Shown: in pieces, positions 1-8,532 of the stretch
How the letters are laid out: every line of letters begins with the position of its first letter
How positions within the stretch are numbered: the stretch's first letter is position 1
Source: CAYXPG01 sp964564845
Lineage (GTDB): Bacteria > Planctomycetota > Phycisphaerae > Sedimentisphaerales > Anaerobacaceae
Direction: 5' to 3'
Assembly (NCBI GenBank): GCA_964564845.1
Contig: CAZMCN010000012.1
Span: forward strand, 1-26,796
DNA: 26,796 nucleotides
Program-made: the position numbers and the translations under genes
Notes under the pieces: generated by a model
The model's database searches: none
What the model saw: only the letters and a program-made list of their open reading frames with translations
What the model was told of the DNA's origin: nothing

Positions 1-596
1 CTGCCTACAGCTTTATAAATATTTCGCACATCAACGCTTACAGAGTTTTCTCTGCAGAGAATATTAGCGTATTTACCAATGATTTCTTCTTGCTTATATC
101 CATAAGTTTCACAAAATGCCCTGTTGACAAAAATAATCCTATCCTCCATATCCGTGATATAGATACACTCATCGGTGCACATAATAGCACCTGACAACAA
201 GCGCAATTCTCCTTCCATTTTTTTATGCCCGACAACATTTTCCACAGTGATTGGAAGGGTTTTAAGATAATTTCGTTTATGGTCTTTTATCAGATAATCG
301 GAAGCACCAGCCTTGAAGGCCTTTACAGCTACTTCTTCATTACCGGCTCCGGTAACAAGTATAACGGGAATTACTCCGGCTGAATCCATAATGTCGAACG
401 CCGTACCGTCCCCGAGTGAATAGTCGGCAATTATAACGTCAAACTCCCTGGTACCCAGTATGCTATGTGCCTGCGAAACAGAACAGGCTGTAACGCAGTC
501 GTATGGCAGCTTCTTCTCTTCCACCATTTGCGCAAATGCCAATTGGTCAAGTTTGTCGTCTTCAATCAGCAGAATTCTGTATCTTTCATTGTTCAT
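1..596 (-). CDS. REC-PAS signalling protein, truncated by the window edge
   Basis: Only the first 198 codons are visible; the gene continues past base 1. Residues 1-122 form a response-regulator receiver domain with an intact acidic pocket (IEDD at 11-14), phosphoacceptor D58 and the YLIKD lysine near 104. A PAS domain begins near residue 131 (YITDMEDRIIFVNRAF). Receiver and PAS are close paralogues of the gene at 3042-4061, so this pair arose by tandem duplication. The ATG at 594-596 follows the stop of the upstream gene by 14 bases, with an AAAGGGG Shine-Dalgarno sequence overlapping that stop, so the two are co-transcribed. Whether a histidine kinase domain follows cannot be seen. The likely role is a cytoplasmic phosphorelay component. 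Confidence 0.85.
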   Translation of the reverse strand, partial: MNNERYRILLIEDDKLDQLAFAQMVEEKKLPYDCVTACSVSQAHSILGTREFDVIIADYSLGDGTAFDIMDSAGVIPVILVTGAGNEEVAVKAFKAGASDYLIKDHKRNYLKTLPITVENVVGHKKMEGELRLLSGAIMCTDECIYITDMEDRIIFVNRAFCETYGYKQEEIIGKYANILCRENSVSVDVRNIYKAVG

Positions 597-610
597 ATCT
601 TCTGACCCCT

Positions 611-1762
611 TTAATGGTAAGCGCCGATAAGTTCTTCCTGGCCTTTGACAGGAGCGCCTGACTGTGGAAATGTAAAAAAGAATGTGCTTCCCTCGCCTAT
701 TTTAGACTCCACCCAAATCTTGCCACCATACAACTCAACGATTCTTTTTACCACTGTAAGGCCGACGCCCGTGCTCTCATATTGGTCGCGCGGAACAAGC
801 GCTTGAAACATCTTGAAAATTCTTGCGAAATCCTTCTCCTCGATCCCGCAACCGTTATCGCAAACACTGAACTTCCAAAAATCACCTTCCTCCACGCAAC
901 CGACTTTGATTCGGCCTTCGGGCTTGTCCATATACTTTGTAGCATTGCTTAAAAGATTCAGGAAAACCTGGGTGATACGGGTTTGCTCACAAAGGATTGT
1001 TGGCAAATCATTTTCAATTTCTATCTTGATATTCTCGCCGGCGCTGACTGACTCGATTGTTTCGGGCAAAAGCTCATTAAGATTTACCTTAACCTGTTCT
1101 TCTTGAGTTTGTCCGGCTCTCGAATACTGGAGAATCCCGTCAATCAGATTATGCATCCTATCCACACGACCAGCAAGCAGATTTAATCGCTCTTTGCCGC
1201 CCTCATCAATTTTGTCAGCATAATCACTCAATATCCAGTTAACCAGTGTTTTAATTCCACGAAGAGGTGCTTTTAAATCGTGAGAAACAATGTAAGCAAA
1301 ATCTTTCAATTCCTTATTGGAGCTCTCAAGCTCCTTTACCAAGTTGGATAGTTTTTCTTCCGTCCATTTTCGTTCTTTTCTTCGCTCAATGGCGTAGCAA
1401 ATGCTCCGGCCCAATACATCCTTGAAGATTTTACCTTTAACAAGGTAGTCATCTGCTCCATTTCTTATAGCTTGAAGCACAAGCTCTTCATCGTCCGAAT
1501 CTATAATCACAATTATAGGAGTATCCGGACTAGAAGAGTGAATTTTTTTAACGGCATCAATGCCGTCACCGTCCGAAATCTGTAAGTCTAACAATATAAT
1601 CTCAAAAGTGTCGCGGTCAAGAAGCTCAATTGCTCCGGACAAATCTTCCACAGTTTCAGTGTTGAACTCTACAGTTTGAGAGGGCTCAAAAAGAAGCCGT
1701 TTTATATGACAATCTGATGATTTATCCTTCACCAATAACACATTTATCACATTCTCAGCCAT
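611..1762 (-). CDS. REC-histidine kinase with degenerate receiver
   Basis: This protein of 383 residues has a receiver domain (about 5-125), a short coiled coil, a HisKA/DHp domain with H161 in VSHDLKAPLRG, and an HATPase domain with N-box (N269-N273), G1 (DNGCGIEE, 302-309) and G2 (STGVGLTVV, from 330). The kinase half is intact and closely resembles that of the large kinase at 4457-8032. The receiver keeps phosphoacceptor D59 and K109, but one acidic-pocket residue is Lys (K12, motif VKDK) and the conserved Thr/Ser is I87. I chose the ATG at 1760-1762 over the ATG at 1787-1789. It has an AAAGGGGG Shine-Dalgarno sequence, and the protein then begins like other receiver domains. The gene is co-transcribed with the one at 1-596. 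Confidence 0.88.
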   Translation of the reverse strand: MAENVINVLLVKDKSSDCHIKRLLFEPSQTVEFNTETVEDLSGAIELLDRDTFEIILLDLQISDGDGIDAVKKIHSSSPDTPIIVIIDSDDEELVLQAIRNGADDYLVKGKIFKDVLGRSICYAIERRKERKWTEEKLSNLVKELESSNKELKDFAYIVSHDLKAPLRGIKTLVNWILSDYADKIDEGGKERLNLLAGRVDRMHNLIDGILQYSRAGQTQEEQVKVNLNELLPETIESVSAGENIKIEIENDLPTILCEQTRITQVFLNLLSNATKYMDKPEGRIKVGCVEEGDFWKFSVCDNGCGIEEKDFARIFKMFQALVPRDQYESTGVGLTVVKRIVELYGGKIWVESKIGEGSTFFFTFPQSGAPVKGQEELIGAYH

Positions 1763-1903
1763 ACCAATCCCCCTTTCAGAATGACTCATCCCTCAAATTT
1801 TGCAGTTCCGACAGAACACCTGAAAAAGCAACCCCGCCGTTACCGGTTTCGGATTCAGCAGGATTTTTACACTTCTACACACCCAATAATTTTTTTGCTG
1901 CGG

Positions 1904-3049
1904 TTATACTTGTCTCCTTTCCGCTCCCGTCGCTGCAGATGCCACTGGTTCCTGTGGAACCGATTTCGGCAGGGTAAAGCAAAAGATGCTTCCCGCACCG
2001 GGCGTGCTTTCAGCCCAGATTTGTCCGCCTTGTACAGCGATCAATTGTTTAGCTATATATAACCCCAAACCGGTTCCTGGTGTTCCTGGTCCGGCGTATT
2101 CATCACTTTGAACGAAGCGATTAAAAGCATCACGTATATCTTCATTGCCGATTCCAATGCTGTTGTCCTGCATATTTACCTGCACTTCATCCTTCATATC
2201 CTTTATTGTAATCTGGATAGTACTGCCCATTGGAGAAAAGTTGATTGCGTTGTCGATAAGATTCAAGAATATTTGCCTTACCAGAATGTGGTCTGCACAC
2301 ACGGAAAAGGCAGGGTCGGGCGGACAGACCCCGAGCAATTTTATCTTTTTTTCATCGGCCATCTCGCTAAGCAGGAATATTGCTTCAGAAACAACCTGCT
2401 GTACATTAACTTTGCTCTTTCGCAGCTCTATTTTCCCGGCCTCTATCTTTGAAATATCGAGAAAGTTACTTATGGTTTTCGCCAGTCTGTTGATTATTCT
2501 ATCTGCTGTTTTAAGTTTTTTTTGAAGCTCGTTGCTTGTCGGGCCCAGCTTTCCTGCTATCGCATTGGTAATGATATCCCTGAAAATCCGCAGTGACGTC
2601 TTAAGTTCGTGTGAAACCGTTACGGCAAGGTCGCCTTTCAGGCGGTCATACTGCTTGAGTTTATCCTCAGCCTTTTTATGCCTGACCACATTCTCCACTC
2701 TTATCGGTAACACCTTAAGGTAGTTATGCTCATAGTCTTTTATCAGATAATCAAAGGCGCCTGCCTTCCAGGCTTTGACGGCCACTTCCTCATCACCGGC
2801 TCCGGTAACAAATATAATCGGAGTATCTTTGGCCGAATCAATAATATCAAACGCCGTCCCGTCCCCAAGCAAATAATCGGCAATTATAATATCAAACGTT
2901 TGGGAACTTAGTATGTGGCGCACTTCTGAAACAGACCCGGCTATAGTACAATCATAAGAAAGTTTTTGGTCTTCTATAAGCCGCATAAAAGCCATTTGGT
3001 CGAGCGCATCGTCTTCAACCATCAGAATTCTGACCTTTTCCTTATTCAT
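1904..3049 (-). CDS. REC-histidine kinase
   Basis: This protein of 381 residues has a receiver at 1-122 (VEDD at 11-14, D58, K104). A DHp domain follows with H147 in VSHELKTSLR, where the usual Pro after Lys-Thr is Ser. The HATPase domain has an N-box (FLNLIDNA, N267), a G1 box reading DNSIGI (S297 replaces the usual Gly) and G2 PGTGLGLYIA. It is a cytoplasmic kinase with its receiver at the N-terminus, a layout suited to accepting phosphate from another kinase. The ATG at 3047-3049 overlaps the previous gene's stop by 8 bases (ATGAATAA) and gives an N-terminus matching its receiver paralogues. An ATG 12 bases upstream, at 3059-3061, is the alternative. The gap of about 140 bases to the next gene holds nothing I recognise. 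Confidence 0.88.
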   Translation of the reverse strand: MNKEKVRILMVEDDALDQMAFMRLIEDQKLSYDCTIAGSVSEVRHILSSQTFDIIIADYLLGDGTAFDIIDSAKDTPIIFVTGAGDEEVAVKAWKAGAFDYLIKDYEHNYLKVLPIRVENVVRHKKAEDKLKQYDRLKGDLAVTVSHELKTSLRIFRDIITNAIAGKLGPTSNELQKKLKTADRIINRLAKTISNFLDISKIEAGKIELRKSKVNVQQVVSEAIFLLSEMADEKKIKLLGVCPPDPAFSVCADHILVRQIFLNLIDNAINFSPMGSTIQITIKDMKDEVQVNMQDNSIGIGNEDIRDAFNRFVQSDEYAGPGTPGTGLGLYIAKQLIAVQGGQIWAESTPGAGSIFCFTLPKSVPQEPVASAATGAERRQV

Positions 3050-4061
3050 ATCCTGCCACATTTATCTTGCCCTCATCAATTTGTGAAGCCTCAAGAAAAT
3101 TGCCGATAACCCCTGTAACCGCATTAATATTCTTATCAGCCAATTCCAGACTGTTATGTAGATGAGCATCGGCTTGGAGCACAGGTGCTCTCATTGCATC
3201 TGCAATGATATTCCCTAAATCAGTAATTGACTCTGTCAACTGCCGGCAAAGCGCAGCAGCAAGCTCTTTTATCAGCCGATTTTCCTTTATCAATTCCTGA
3301 TTCAAAGCCCGAAGCTCAGTCTCAATTTGCATACGTTCCGAAATGTCACGCGCTATTACAACAAGAGCAACTTCTTTTCCATTCTCATCTGTAACATCGG
3401 ACCTGGAAAGTGAAACCGGAAATTTGCTGCCGTCCTTTCGTCTGTGGAAAAACCCCACCTCCCAGCCGCTGACCGCTTGATAATCACTCTCCCTATCCAT
3501 ATCTACTTGACCGGGGTTCCAGAGTATATTACTGTCTTTTCCTATGACCTCTTCCCCCTCATATCCGTATGTTTCACAAAATGCCCTGTTGACAAAGGTA
3601 ATCTTGTCCTCGAGGTCCGTAATATAGACGCAGTCATCGGTACTGACGATGGCATGTGAGAGCAGTCTAAGTCTTGATTCCATTCGCTTGTGCTTAACCG
3701 CATTTTCGATTGTTATTGGAACCGTCTTAAGATAGTTTCGTTCGTGGTCTTTAATCAGATAATCGTAAGTCCCTGCTTTCCACGCCTTTATGGCTACTTC
3801 TTCGTTACCGACCCCGGTAACAAGTATGATGGGGGTATTCAAAGCCAAATCAATGATGTCAAATGCTGTTCCGTCCCCCAGTGAATAATCTGAAATCACA
3901 ACATCAAACCGCCCTAAACCCAGTATGTCTTTGGCCTCTGAAACAGAACCGGCTACCGTACAGTCGTATGGAAGTTCCTCTTCGTCCAGCATTCGTTTAA
4001 ATGCCATCCGGTCTAGCTTGTCGTCTTCAATCAGCAGAATTTTGTATCTTGTATTTTCCAT
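3042..4061 (-). CDS. REC-PAS protein with a DHp remnant and no ATPase domain
   Basis: This protein of 339 residues has a receiver at 1-122 (IEDD, D58, K104) and a PAS domain at about 131-245 (YITDLEDKITFVNRAF, then a typical VVIARDISER end). The C-terminal segment at 265-333 looks like a histidine kinase dimerisation domain but lacks the phosphoacceptor. Aligned with the next gene's DHp from SHELKTSL to NFLDISKIEAGKI it needs no gaps over 50 residues, and R273 stands where H147 is. The protein stops just after this helix pair, with no HATPase domain. It could dimerise with, or modulate, the kinase encoded immediately downstream, whose start overlaps its stop by 8 bases. A non-catalytic scaffold or regulator is more likely than a kinase. 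Confidence 0.85.
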   Translation of the reverse strand: MENTRYKILLIEDDKLDRMAFKRMLDEEELPYDCTVAGSVSEAKDILGLGRFDVVISDYSLGDGTAFDIIDLALNTPIILVTGVGNEEVAIKAWKAGTYDYLIKDHERNYLKTVPITIENAVKHKRMESRLRLLSHAIVSTDDCVYITDLEDKITFVNRAFCETYGYEGEEVIGKDSNILWNPGQVDMDRESDYQAVSGWEVGFFHRRKDGSKFPVSLSRSDVTDENGKEVALVVIARDISERMQIETELRALNQELIKENRLIKELAAALCRQLTESITDLGNIIADAMRAPVLQADAHLHNSLELADKNINAVTGVIGNFLEASQIDEGKINVAGYE

Positions 4062-4065
4062 AATT

Positions 4066-4491
4066 TTATCCCTTATTCGCAGGCAATTCGCTTAATGTCC
4101 AGTACAGGTCAATTGCCCTGATTGCCTCTACAAATCTTTTATAATCAACGGGCTTAACTATATAGCCCGCAACGCTCAGCTCAAAGCTCTCCACGATATC
4201 GTGCTCTTCTTGGGACGTGGTTAAAACAACAACGGGAATCTTTTTCAGCTTTTCGTCCTCCTTTGAGATTTTCAAAAATTCGATGCCGTTCATCTTCGGC
4301 ATATTTAAGTCCAGAAGAATAACGGATGGCATTTGACTGTCCTCGGCTCTTAAGTATTTCAGTGCCTCCTCACCATTGACTCTGTGAACAAGTTCATTTG
4401 CAACCTTCAAATCCTTAAAAGCTCGCTGGACCGTCATTGCGTCCACTTCGTCATCTTCAACCAATAATATTGGCTTCGAGTGCCGCATCAT
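4066..4491 (-). CDS. Single-domain response regulator, Rcp1-like
   Basis: This stand-alone receiver of 141 residues has an acidic pocket VEDD (11-14), phosphoacceptor D61 in LLDLNMPKMNG, the LTTS switch Thr and a conserved Lys-Pro in YIVKPVDY. The C-terminal form (SVAGYIVKPVDYKRFVEAI, then LYW) is typical of the Rcp1 family that pairs with PAS- or phytochrome-type kinases. It has no output domain, so it probably shuttles phosphate between partners. It starts inside the end of the upstream kinase gene (35-base overlap in another frame), which implies translational coupling and partnership with that kinase. The gene after it begins 4 bases beyond its stop. Confidence 0.92.
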   Translation of the reverse strand: MMRHSKPILLVEDDEVDAMTVQRAFKDLKVANELVHRVNGEEALKYLRAEDSQMPSVILLDLNMPKMNGIEFLKISKEDEKLKKIPVVVLTTSQEEHDIVESFELSVAGYIVKPVDYKRFVEAIRAIDLYWTLSELPANKG

Positions 4492-7400
4492 TTTTCACCT
4501 CCAAATTTTGTTTGGGCAAAGTAAAAAAGAATGTACTTCCTTCGCCTGGTTTCGATTCGAGGCGGATTTCACCGCCATACAAAACGACTATTTTCTTCAC
4601 CACCGCAAGGCCGACTCCGGTGCTCTCAAACTCATCTTGCGGCGATAATGTCTGGAACATCTTGAAAATCTTTTCAAAATACTTCTCCTCTATCCCCGGA
4701 CCGTTGTCGCGAACACTGAATTCCCAGAAGCCGTCTTCCTCAGCACAGCCGATATTTATCCTGCCCTGCGGTTTATCCATATATTTAATGGCATTGCTGA
4801 GCAGATTCTGGAAGACTTGCCCAATACGGGTTGGTTCGCATTTGACAATCGGAAGCTCGTTCTCGATGGTAATCGCAATATTTTCAGGGGGCACAATCGA
4901 ATTGATAATATCAGGTACAAGCTCATTCAGATTTACACGTACCTGCTCCTCTCTTACTCGTCCTACTCTCGAATAGGTCAGGACACCCTCAATTAGATTA
5001 TGCATTCTCTCCACTCGTCTTATAAGCTGGTTCATCCGCTCTTTGCCCTCTTCATTGAACTTGTCCGCATAATCGGTCAACATCCAGTCGGCTAAGGTCC
5101 TGATACCGCGAAGAGGCGCCTTCAAATCGTGCGACACTACATACGCAAAGTCCTTTAACTCACGATTGATACCTTCTACTTCTTCCAGCAGTTGGGCCTG
5201 CCTTTCCTCCGCCTTTTTGCGCTGCGTTATGTCTTTGGCAATGTGGATGGACGCAATAATCTCACCGTTCTCATCGAATATAGGAGAAGTGGATGCTTCA
5301 ACATAAATTCCCAGACGAGGTTCAAAAAACTCTGCTCTTTGTGGTTTTTTAGTATCAATTGTTTGTTTATGAGGGCAATATGCTGGAGGTTCTTTTGTTC
5401 CATGGATTATTTCATAGCACGTTTTTCCGATAAGCTCTTCAGGCTCAGCCCCGAAGGCATCAGCAAGTGCCTTATTTACCTTCACAAGCTTGAAATCTTT
5501 ATCGTGGATTGAAACCAAATCCGTAATGGAGTTAAAAGTCGTTATCCATTCTTCAGCCGCTTGTTGTATTTTTTCTTCTGCTTTCTTGTGCTCCGTGATG
5601 TCCCTGGAGATCTCGAGAACCGCTGTAGGTTTGCCTTCCTCATTCCTCAGCGCTACGTAGGCTGTGCAGTGAAAATCAATGACCTCACCATCTTCCCCAA
5701 TCACCTGTGTATCGTGTTCATGGATCTGACCATCTTCAAATGCCTTCAGCGCAATGCAGGGGTAGGGCTCACACGGTTTATGGCGCCGGTGGTACACTTC
5801 ATAGCATTTTCTGCCGATGATATCATCCCCGAAAATTCTCTTAGCTGTCTCATTGGCCCAGACGATATTCAGCTCTTCATCCATCATGCTCATATGGTCG
5901 GCGATAGAGTTCAGCATTGCATCAAGTTTACCCTTGCTTTGCCTGAGCGCTTCTTCTGCCTTCTTGCGCTCGGTGATGTCACGAGCCACTGCTATCACAT
6001 AACTATCCCACTTCTTTTGAATGATGCTGACATTAACATCCACAGGAAACACTGTGCCGTCTCTCCGCCTATGCAGGCCTTCTAAGGTCATAGACCCTTT
6101 CTGCTTCATCTGCTTCACATATTCTAACCAGCGGGAATCATCCGGTATAAGCTCGTCAATGTCTTTAACGGCCATATTGAGTAATTCTTCACGTGTATAA
6201 CCGAGACTACCACACGCTCTCTCATTTACATCCAGAAATCGGCCCCATTTCGGCTCCATCACAAAAACACAGTCATTAGACCGGTCTATCAGATTGCGAA
6301 ATAGCTGCAGCTTCTCTCTCGTATGCGTCCGTTCTGCAATTCTGCCAAGGTGCTCGGCAACCGCACCTAACAAATCACGTTCTTCTTTAAGGAATGGGCC
6401 TTCGTCGCCCCCTGCCTTCTCTCCAAGGTAGTAAACCTCAATCTCCCCGGCTATCTCTCCTCGCAGCTTTATCTCGGAATACTGGCTCAATTCACTTTTT
6501 CCAAAATTATCTGTCTTATAGTGTACCCTGTTGAAAGTTATTCGCACGCAGGTCAGGCCGGGATACCGATATGCGTTGCGAATCAGTTCGGCTGTTTGCT
6601 GAAACATCTGCTCTAAGGTAATTTCCGGCTGCTCTACAAGTTTTGATAGACCAAACAGACAATTAAGTTCCTTAATACGCTTCTCCAGTATCTCTTGAGC
6701 TTCCGCACGTTTCTTAACTTCTCCTTTGAGTTTAACATTAGCGGATGATAATTCCGCCGTCCGCTCTTTAACTTTTTCTTCAAGCTGTGTGTAGGATTTC
6801 TGCAACTTTGTATGCGATTCTTTTAATTTGCAGGCCATATTATTGAAAGATGAAGCCAATTCACCAATTTCATCATTTGACTTAATCTCAATGGGGGTGT
6901 TGAGCTTGCCTTCGCCAATTTCTGTTGCAGCGACGGTCACCTTGCCAAGCGACTCGGAAATAGACTTGGAGATGGCCAGCCCAATGACAATTGCTAATGC
7001 CATAATTGCAGCCGACATAGTTAATATCCGATTGCTCAATTTTGCGACAGGAGCAAATATATCTCTTGTTTCCTGCTCTGTGACTAAAATCCACCCTAAA
7101 CCTTTATAGTTCTTATAGCCTTTTGAATGGGCACAAACAAAGAGCGCCTCTCCTTCTCCAGGTTTATTACCGGCTGCTATAAAATAAAATGTGTGGCCGT
7201 GTTCACGCTCGTTACGATGCAAAACAGAGGATAATTCAATAGGTAGTTTCTGGAGAGGTCCATATTCTTCATTTGCGTAGATAACTCTATGGTCTTTGGT
7301 GAGTAATTTAAAATCCGGGGTACTCTTTTCTTCTTTTTCTTCTGCTGTTATTGCTTTTTTAATGACATCGGCAATGTCTTCAATATTCAAAACAACTTTC

Positions 7401-8032
7401 ATAACGCCGAGAAAACTGCCGGCCTCATCATCAATCCTTATACAAATATCAGTAGAATAGAGGTCCGCACTATCGTCATATTCAACATCTGCTACATACA
7501 GGCCGTCTCTCTTTGCCTTCTGCCACCATTCTTCATCATCTTGTCTGTAATCGGAAGTTTTTCCCGTCTGAGCCGCATTAGCACCGTATTTGTTTGTTAC
7601 AAAAACCTCCCCGAAGACAGGATAGCCGTATTTTTCTTCATAGAAATCTATCTTCTTTTTTAATTTATTAGATAGTCCATTGTTTATTAAACCCTGCATA
7701 AAAGCTGTTATTTCTGCTTTTGGAACGCTGCTCCACTGCCGGTCTTTTTCATCAATATAGGCTTGAATGCTATCCAGTGTTTCAAATTCTTTGTTCGACT
7801 CTGTAACAAAGCGTTGTGTTGTCGAATCCCTGCAATACTCCTGGAAAATTTCGATTCTTTCGTAAATGCCTCTATCGATATGCTCTAATATTCTAGCGGC
7901 TAATGCTGTAGATGATTTGCCGATACTTTCTTGCAGCGTTTTTCGACTGGCGCTAACAGAGATATAACCAACAACTGCCACCAATAATGCAACGCTTATA
8001 AAACCCAAAATCAATTTATGGCATATTCGCAT
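4457..8032 (-). CDS. Membrane sensor histidine kinase, Cache-HAMP-GAF-like-PAS-PAS-PAS-HisKA-HATPase
   Basis: This 1191-residue protein is the first gene of the operon. A transmembrane segment at about 7-25 and another at 336-356 enclose an extracytoplasmic Cache-like domain with a WW-containing DDEEWW motif near 165-170. HAMP follows (about 355-408), then a coiled coil, a GAF-like module (about 454-568) and three PAS domains (about 575-690, 700-815, 823-938). The DHp has H968 in VVSHDLKAPLRG, and the HATPase domain is complete (NLLSNA near 1076, DNGPGIEE near 1109, STGVGLAVV near 1137). PAS2 and PAS3 carry Cys/His-rich motifs (C743, C754, C759; C872, H877, C886) that could bind metal or sense redox. 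The signal is unknown. The GAF-like module is shared with the kinase at 10487-11884. Confidence 0.93.
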   Translation of the reverse strand: MRICHKLILGFISVALLVAVVGYISVSASRKTLQESIGKSSTALAARILEHIDRGIYERIEIFQEYCRDSTTQRFVTESNKEFETLDSIQAYIDEKDRQWSSVPKAEITAFMQGLINNGLSNKLKKKIDFYEEKYGYPVFGEVFVTNKYGANAAQTGKTSDYRQDDEEWWQKAKRDGLYVADVEYDDSADLYSTDICIRIDDEAGSFLGVMKVVLNIEDIADVIKKAITAEEKEEKSTPDFKLLTKDHRVIYANEEYGPLQKLPIELSSVLHRNEREHGHTFYFIAAGNKPGEGEALFVCAHSKGYKNYKGLGWILVTEQETRDIFAPVAKLSNRILTMSAAIMALAIVIGLAISKSISESLGKVTVAATEIGEGKLNTPIEIKSNDEIGELASSFNNMACKLKESHTKLQKSYTQLEEKVKERTAELSSANVKLKGEVKKRAEAQEILEKRIKELNCLFGLSKLVEQPEITLEQMFQQTAELIRNAYRYPGLTCVRITFNRVHYKTDNFGKSELSQYSEIKLRGEIAGEIEVYYLGEKAGGDEGPFLKEERDLLGAVAEHLGRIAERTHTREKLQLFRNLIDRSNDCVFVMEPKWGRFLDVNERACGSLGYTREELLNMAVKDIDELIPDDSRWLEYVKQMKQKGSMTLEGLHRRRDGTVFPVDVNVSIIQKKWDSYVIAVARDITERKKAEEALRQSKGKLDAMLNSIADHMSMMDEELNIVWANETAKRIFGDDIIGRKCYEVYHRRHKPCEPYPCIALKAFEDGQIHEHDTQVIGEDGEVIDFHCTAYVALRNEEGKPTAVLEISRDITEHKKAEEKIQQAAEEWITTFNSITDLVSIHDKDFKLVKVNKALADAFGAEPEELIGKTCYEIIHGTKEPPAYCPHKQTIDTKKPQRAEFFEPRLGIYVEASTSPIFDENGEIIASIHIAKDITQRKKAEERQAQLLEEVEGINRELKDFAYVVSHDLKAPLRGIRTLADWMLTDYADKFNEEGKERMNQLIRRVERMHNLIEGVLTYSRVGRVREEQVRVNLNELVPDIINSIVPPENIAITIENELPIVKCEPTRIGQVFQNLLSNAIKYMDKPQGRINIGCAEEDGFWEFSVRDNGPGIEEKYFEKIFKMFQTLSPQDEFESTGVGLAVVKKIVVLYGGEIRLESKPGEGSTFFFTLPKQNLEVKNDAALEANIIG

Positions 8033-8365
8033 TTCGCACCCTTTTCCTCTTTAACAAATATAATGCCGTATGCAGAAATCAGTCTCAAAAAATGCTTTAC
8101 CTCCACGGACAGTAGCCGCTGCCCTTAACGGCCTGGTTTTGAGAGGACCCTTACCGTCTTACCCGGGCAGCGGCACTATCCGTTAGCAATTAAGAACGCT
8201 TCACACCTGAAAATCGCCTTTCTATTATTAAATTTTGTATTCCCCCTCTAATCTGGTCGGCTGTTTAGGGCCGTCAAATACCCAACCTCTTCCTGGTTTT
8301 AACGCTCCAAAAACCTGGTACGCACTTCTGCGTATATTCAGCCCCACATTCCACCCTGAAAATGC
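8033..8365. other. Divergent intergenic region
   Basis: This gene-free stretch lies between the large kinase (minus) and the aspartyl protease-like gene (plus). It holds a long imperfect inverted repeat (8105-8183) and a small hairpin with six paired bases, TACGCA/TGCGTA at 8319-8334. The word CCTGGTTTT occurs twice (near 8132 and 8293). I see no convincing minus-strand promoter and no coding potential. Confidence 0.6.
8105..8183 (-). ncRNA. Structured 5' leader of the kinase operon (candidate RNA element)
   Basis: Two arms, 8105-8124 and 8165-8183, form a stem of 19 pairs with one bulged base. The only non-Watson-Crick position is a G-U pair if the minus strand is transcribed but an A-C mismatch if the plus strand is, which favours an RNA in the kinase mRNA leader. 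The apical part can form a further ACGG/CCGT stem. The element ends 72 bases before the kinase start codon. It matches no riboswitch consensus I know, so function is unassigned. Confidence 0.5.
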
Positions 8366-8395
8366 TTGACATAAGGGGGCAGAAAATGGTATAAT
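8366..8395 (+). promoter_or_regulatory. Sigma70-type promoter for the aspartyl protease-like gene
   Basis: A perfect -35 TTGACA (8366-8371) and a perfect -10 TATAAT (8390-8395) are separated by 18 bases. Transcription should begin near 8402, giving a leader of about 130 bases before the start codon at 8533. Because translation cannot begin far upstream of that, the promoter also helps reject earlier start codons. Confidence 0.85.
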
Positions 8396-8519
8396 GACAG
8401 ACAATTGGGGGTGGGTGATTTTTGCTTGCCTTATTGATTTGTGTTATTCATCTTCTTTCTTCTGCTCGGAGCAAACCACACTATACAGAAACATACGGTA
8501 GTATCACAGCAGGTATTAC

Positions 8520-8525
8520 AGGAGG
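8520..8525 (+). promoter_or_regulatory. Ribosome binding site that sets the TTG start at 8533
   Basis: AGGAGG lies 7 bases before TTG (8533-8535). The in-frame TTG at 8422 has no such site and sits at about +20 of the predicted transcript, so 8533 is preferred. Confidence 0.75.
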
Positions 8526-8532
8526 AGCTGGT

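Noticed and set aside
8033..8421. Cyclic-di-GMP or other known riboswitch in the kinase leader
   Set aside because: The GEMM signatures (GGTAGGTAGC-like and CAGGGCAAACC-like blocks) are absent, and no other riboswitch consensus I know fits.
8422..8532. In-frame 5' extension of the aspartyl protease-like gene from TTG 8422
   Set aside because: It lacks a ribosome binding site and would put 37 residues ahead of a clear signal peptide; TTG 8533 has AGGAGG at ideal spacing.
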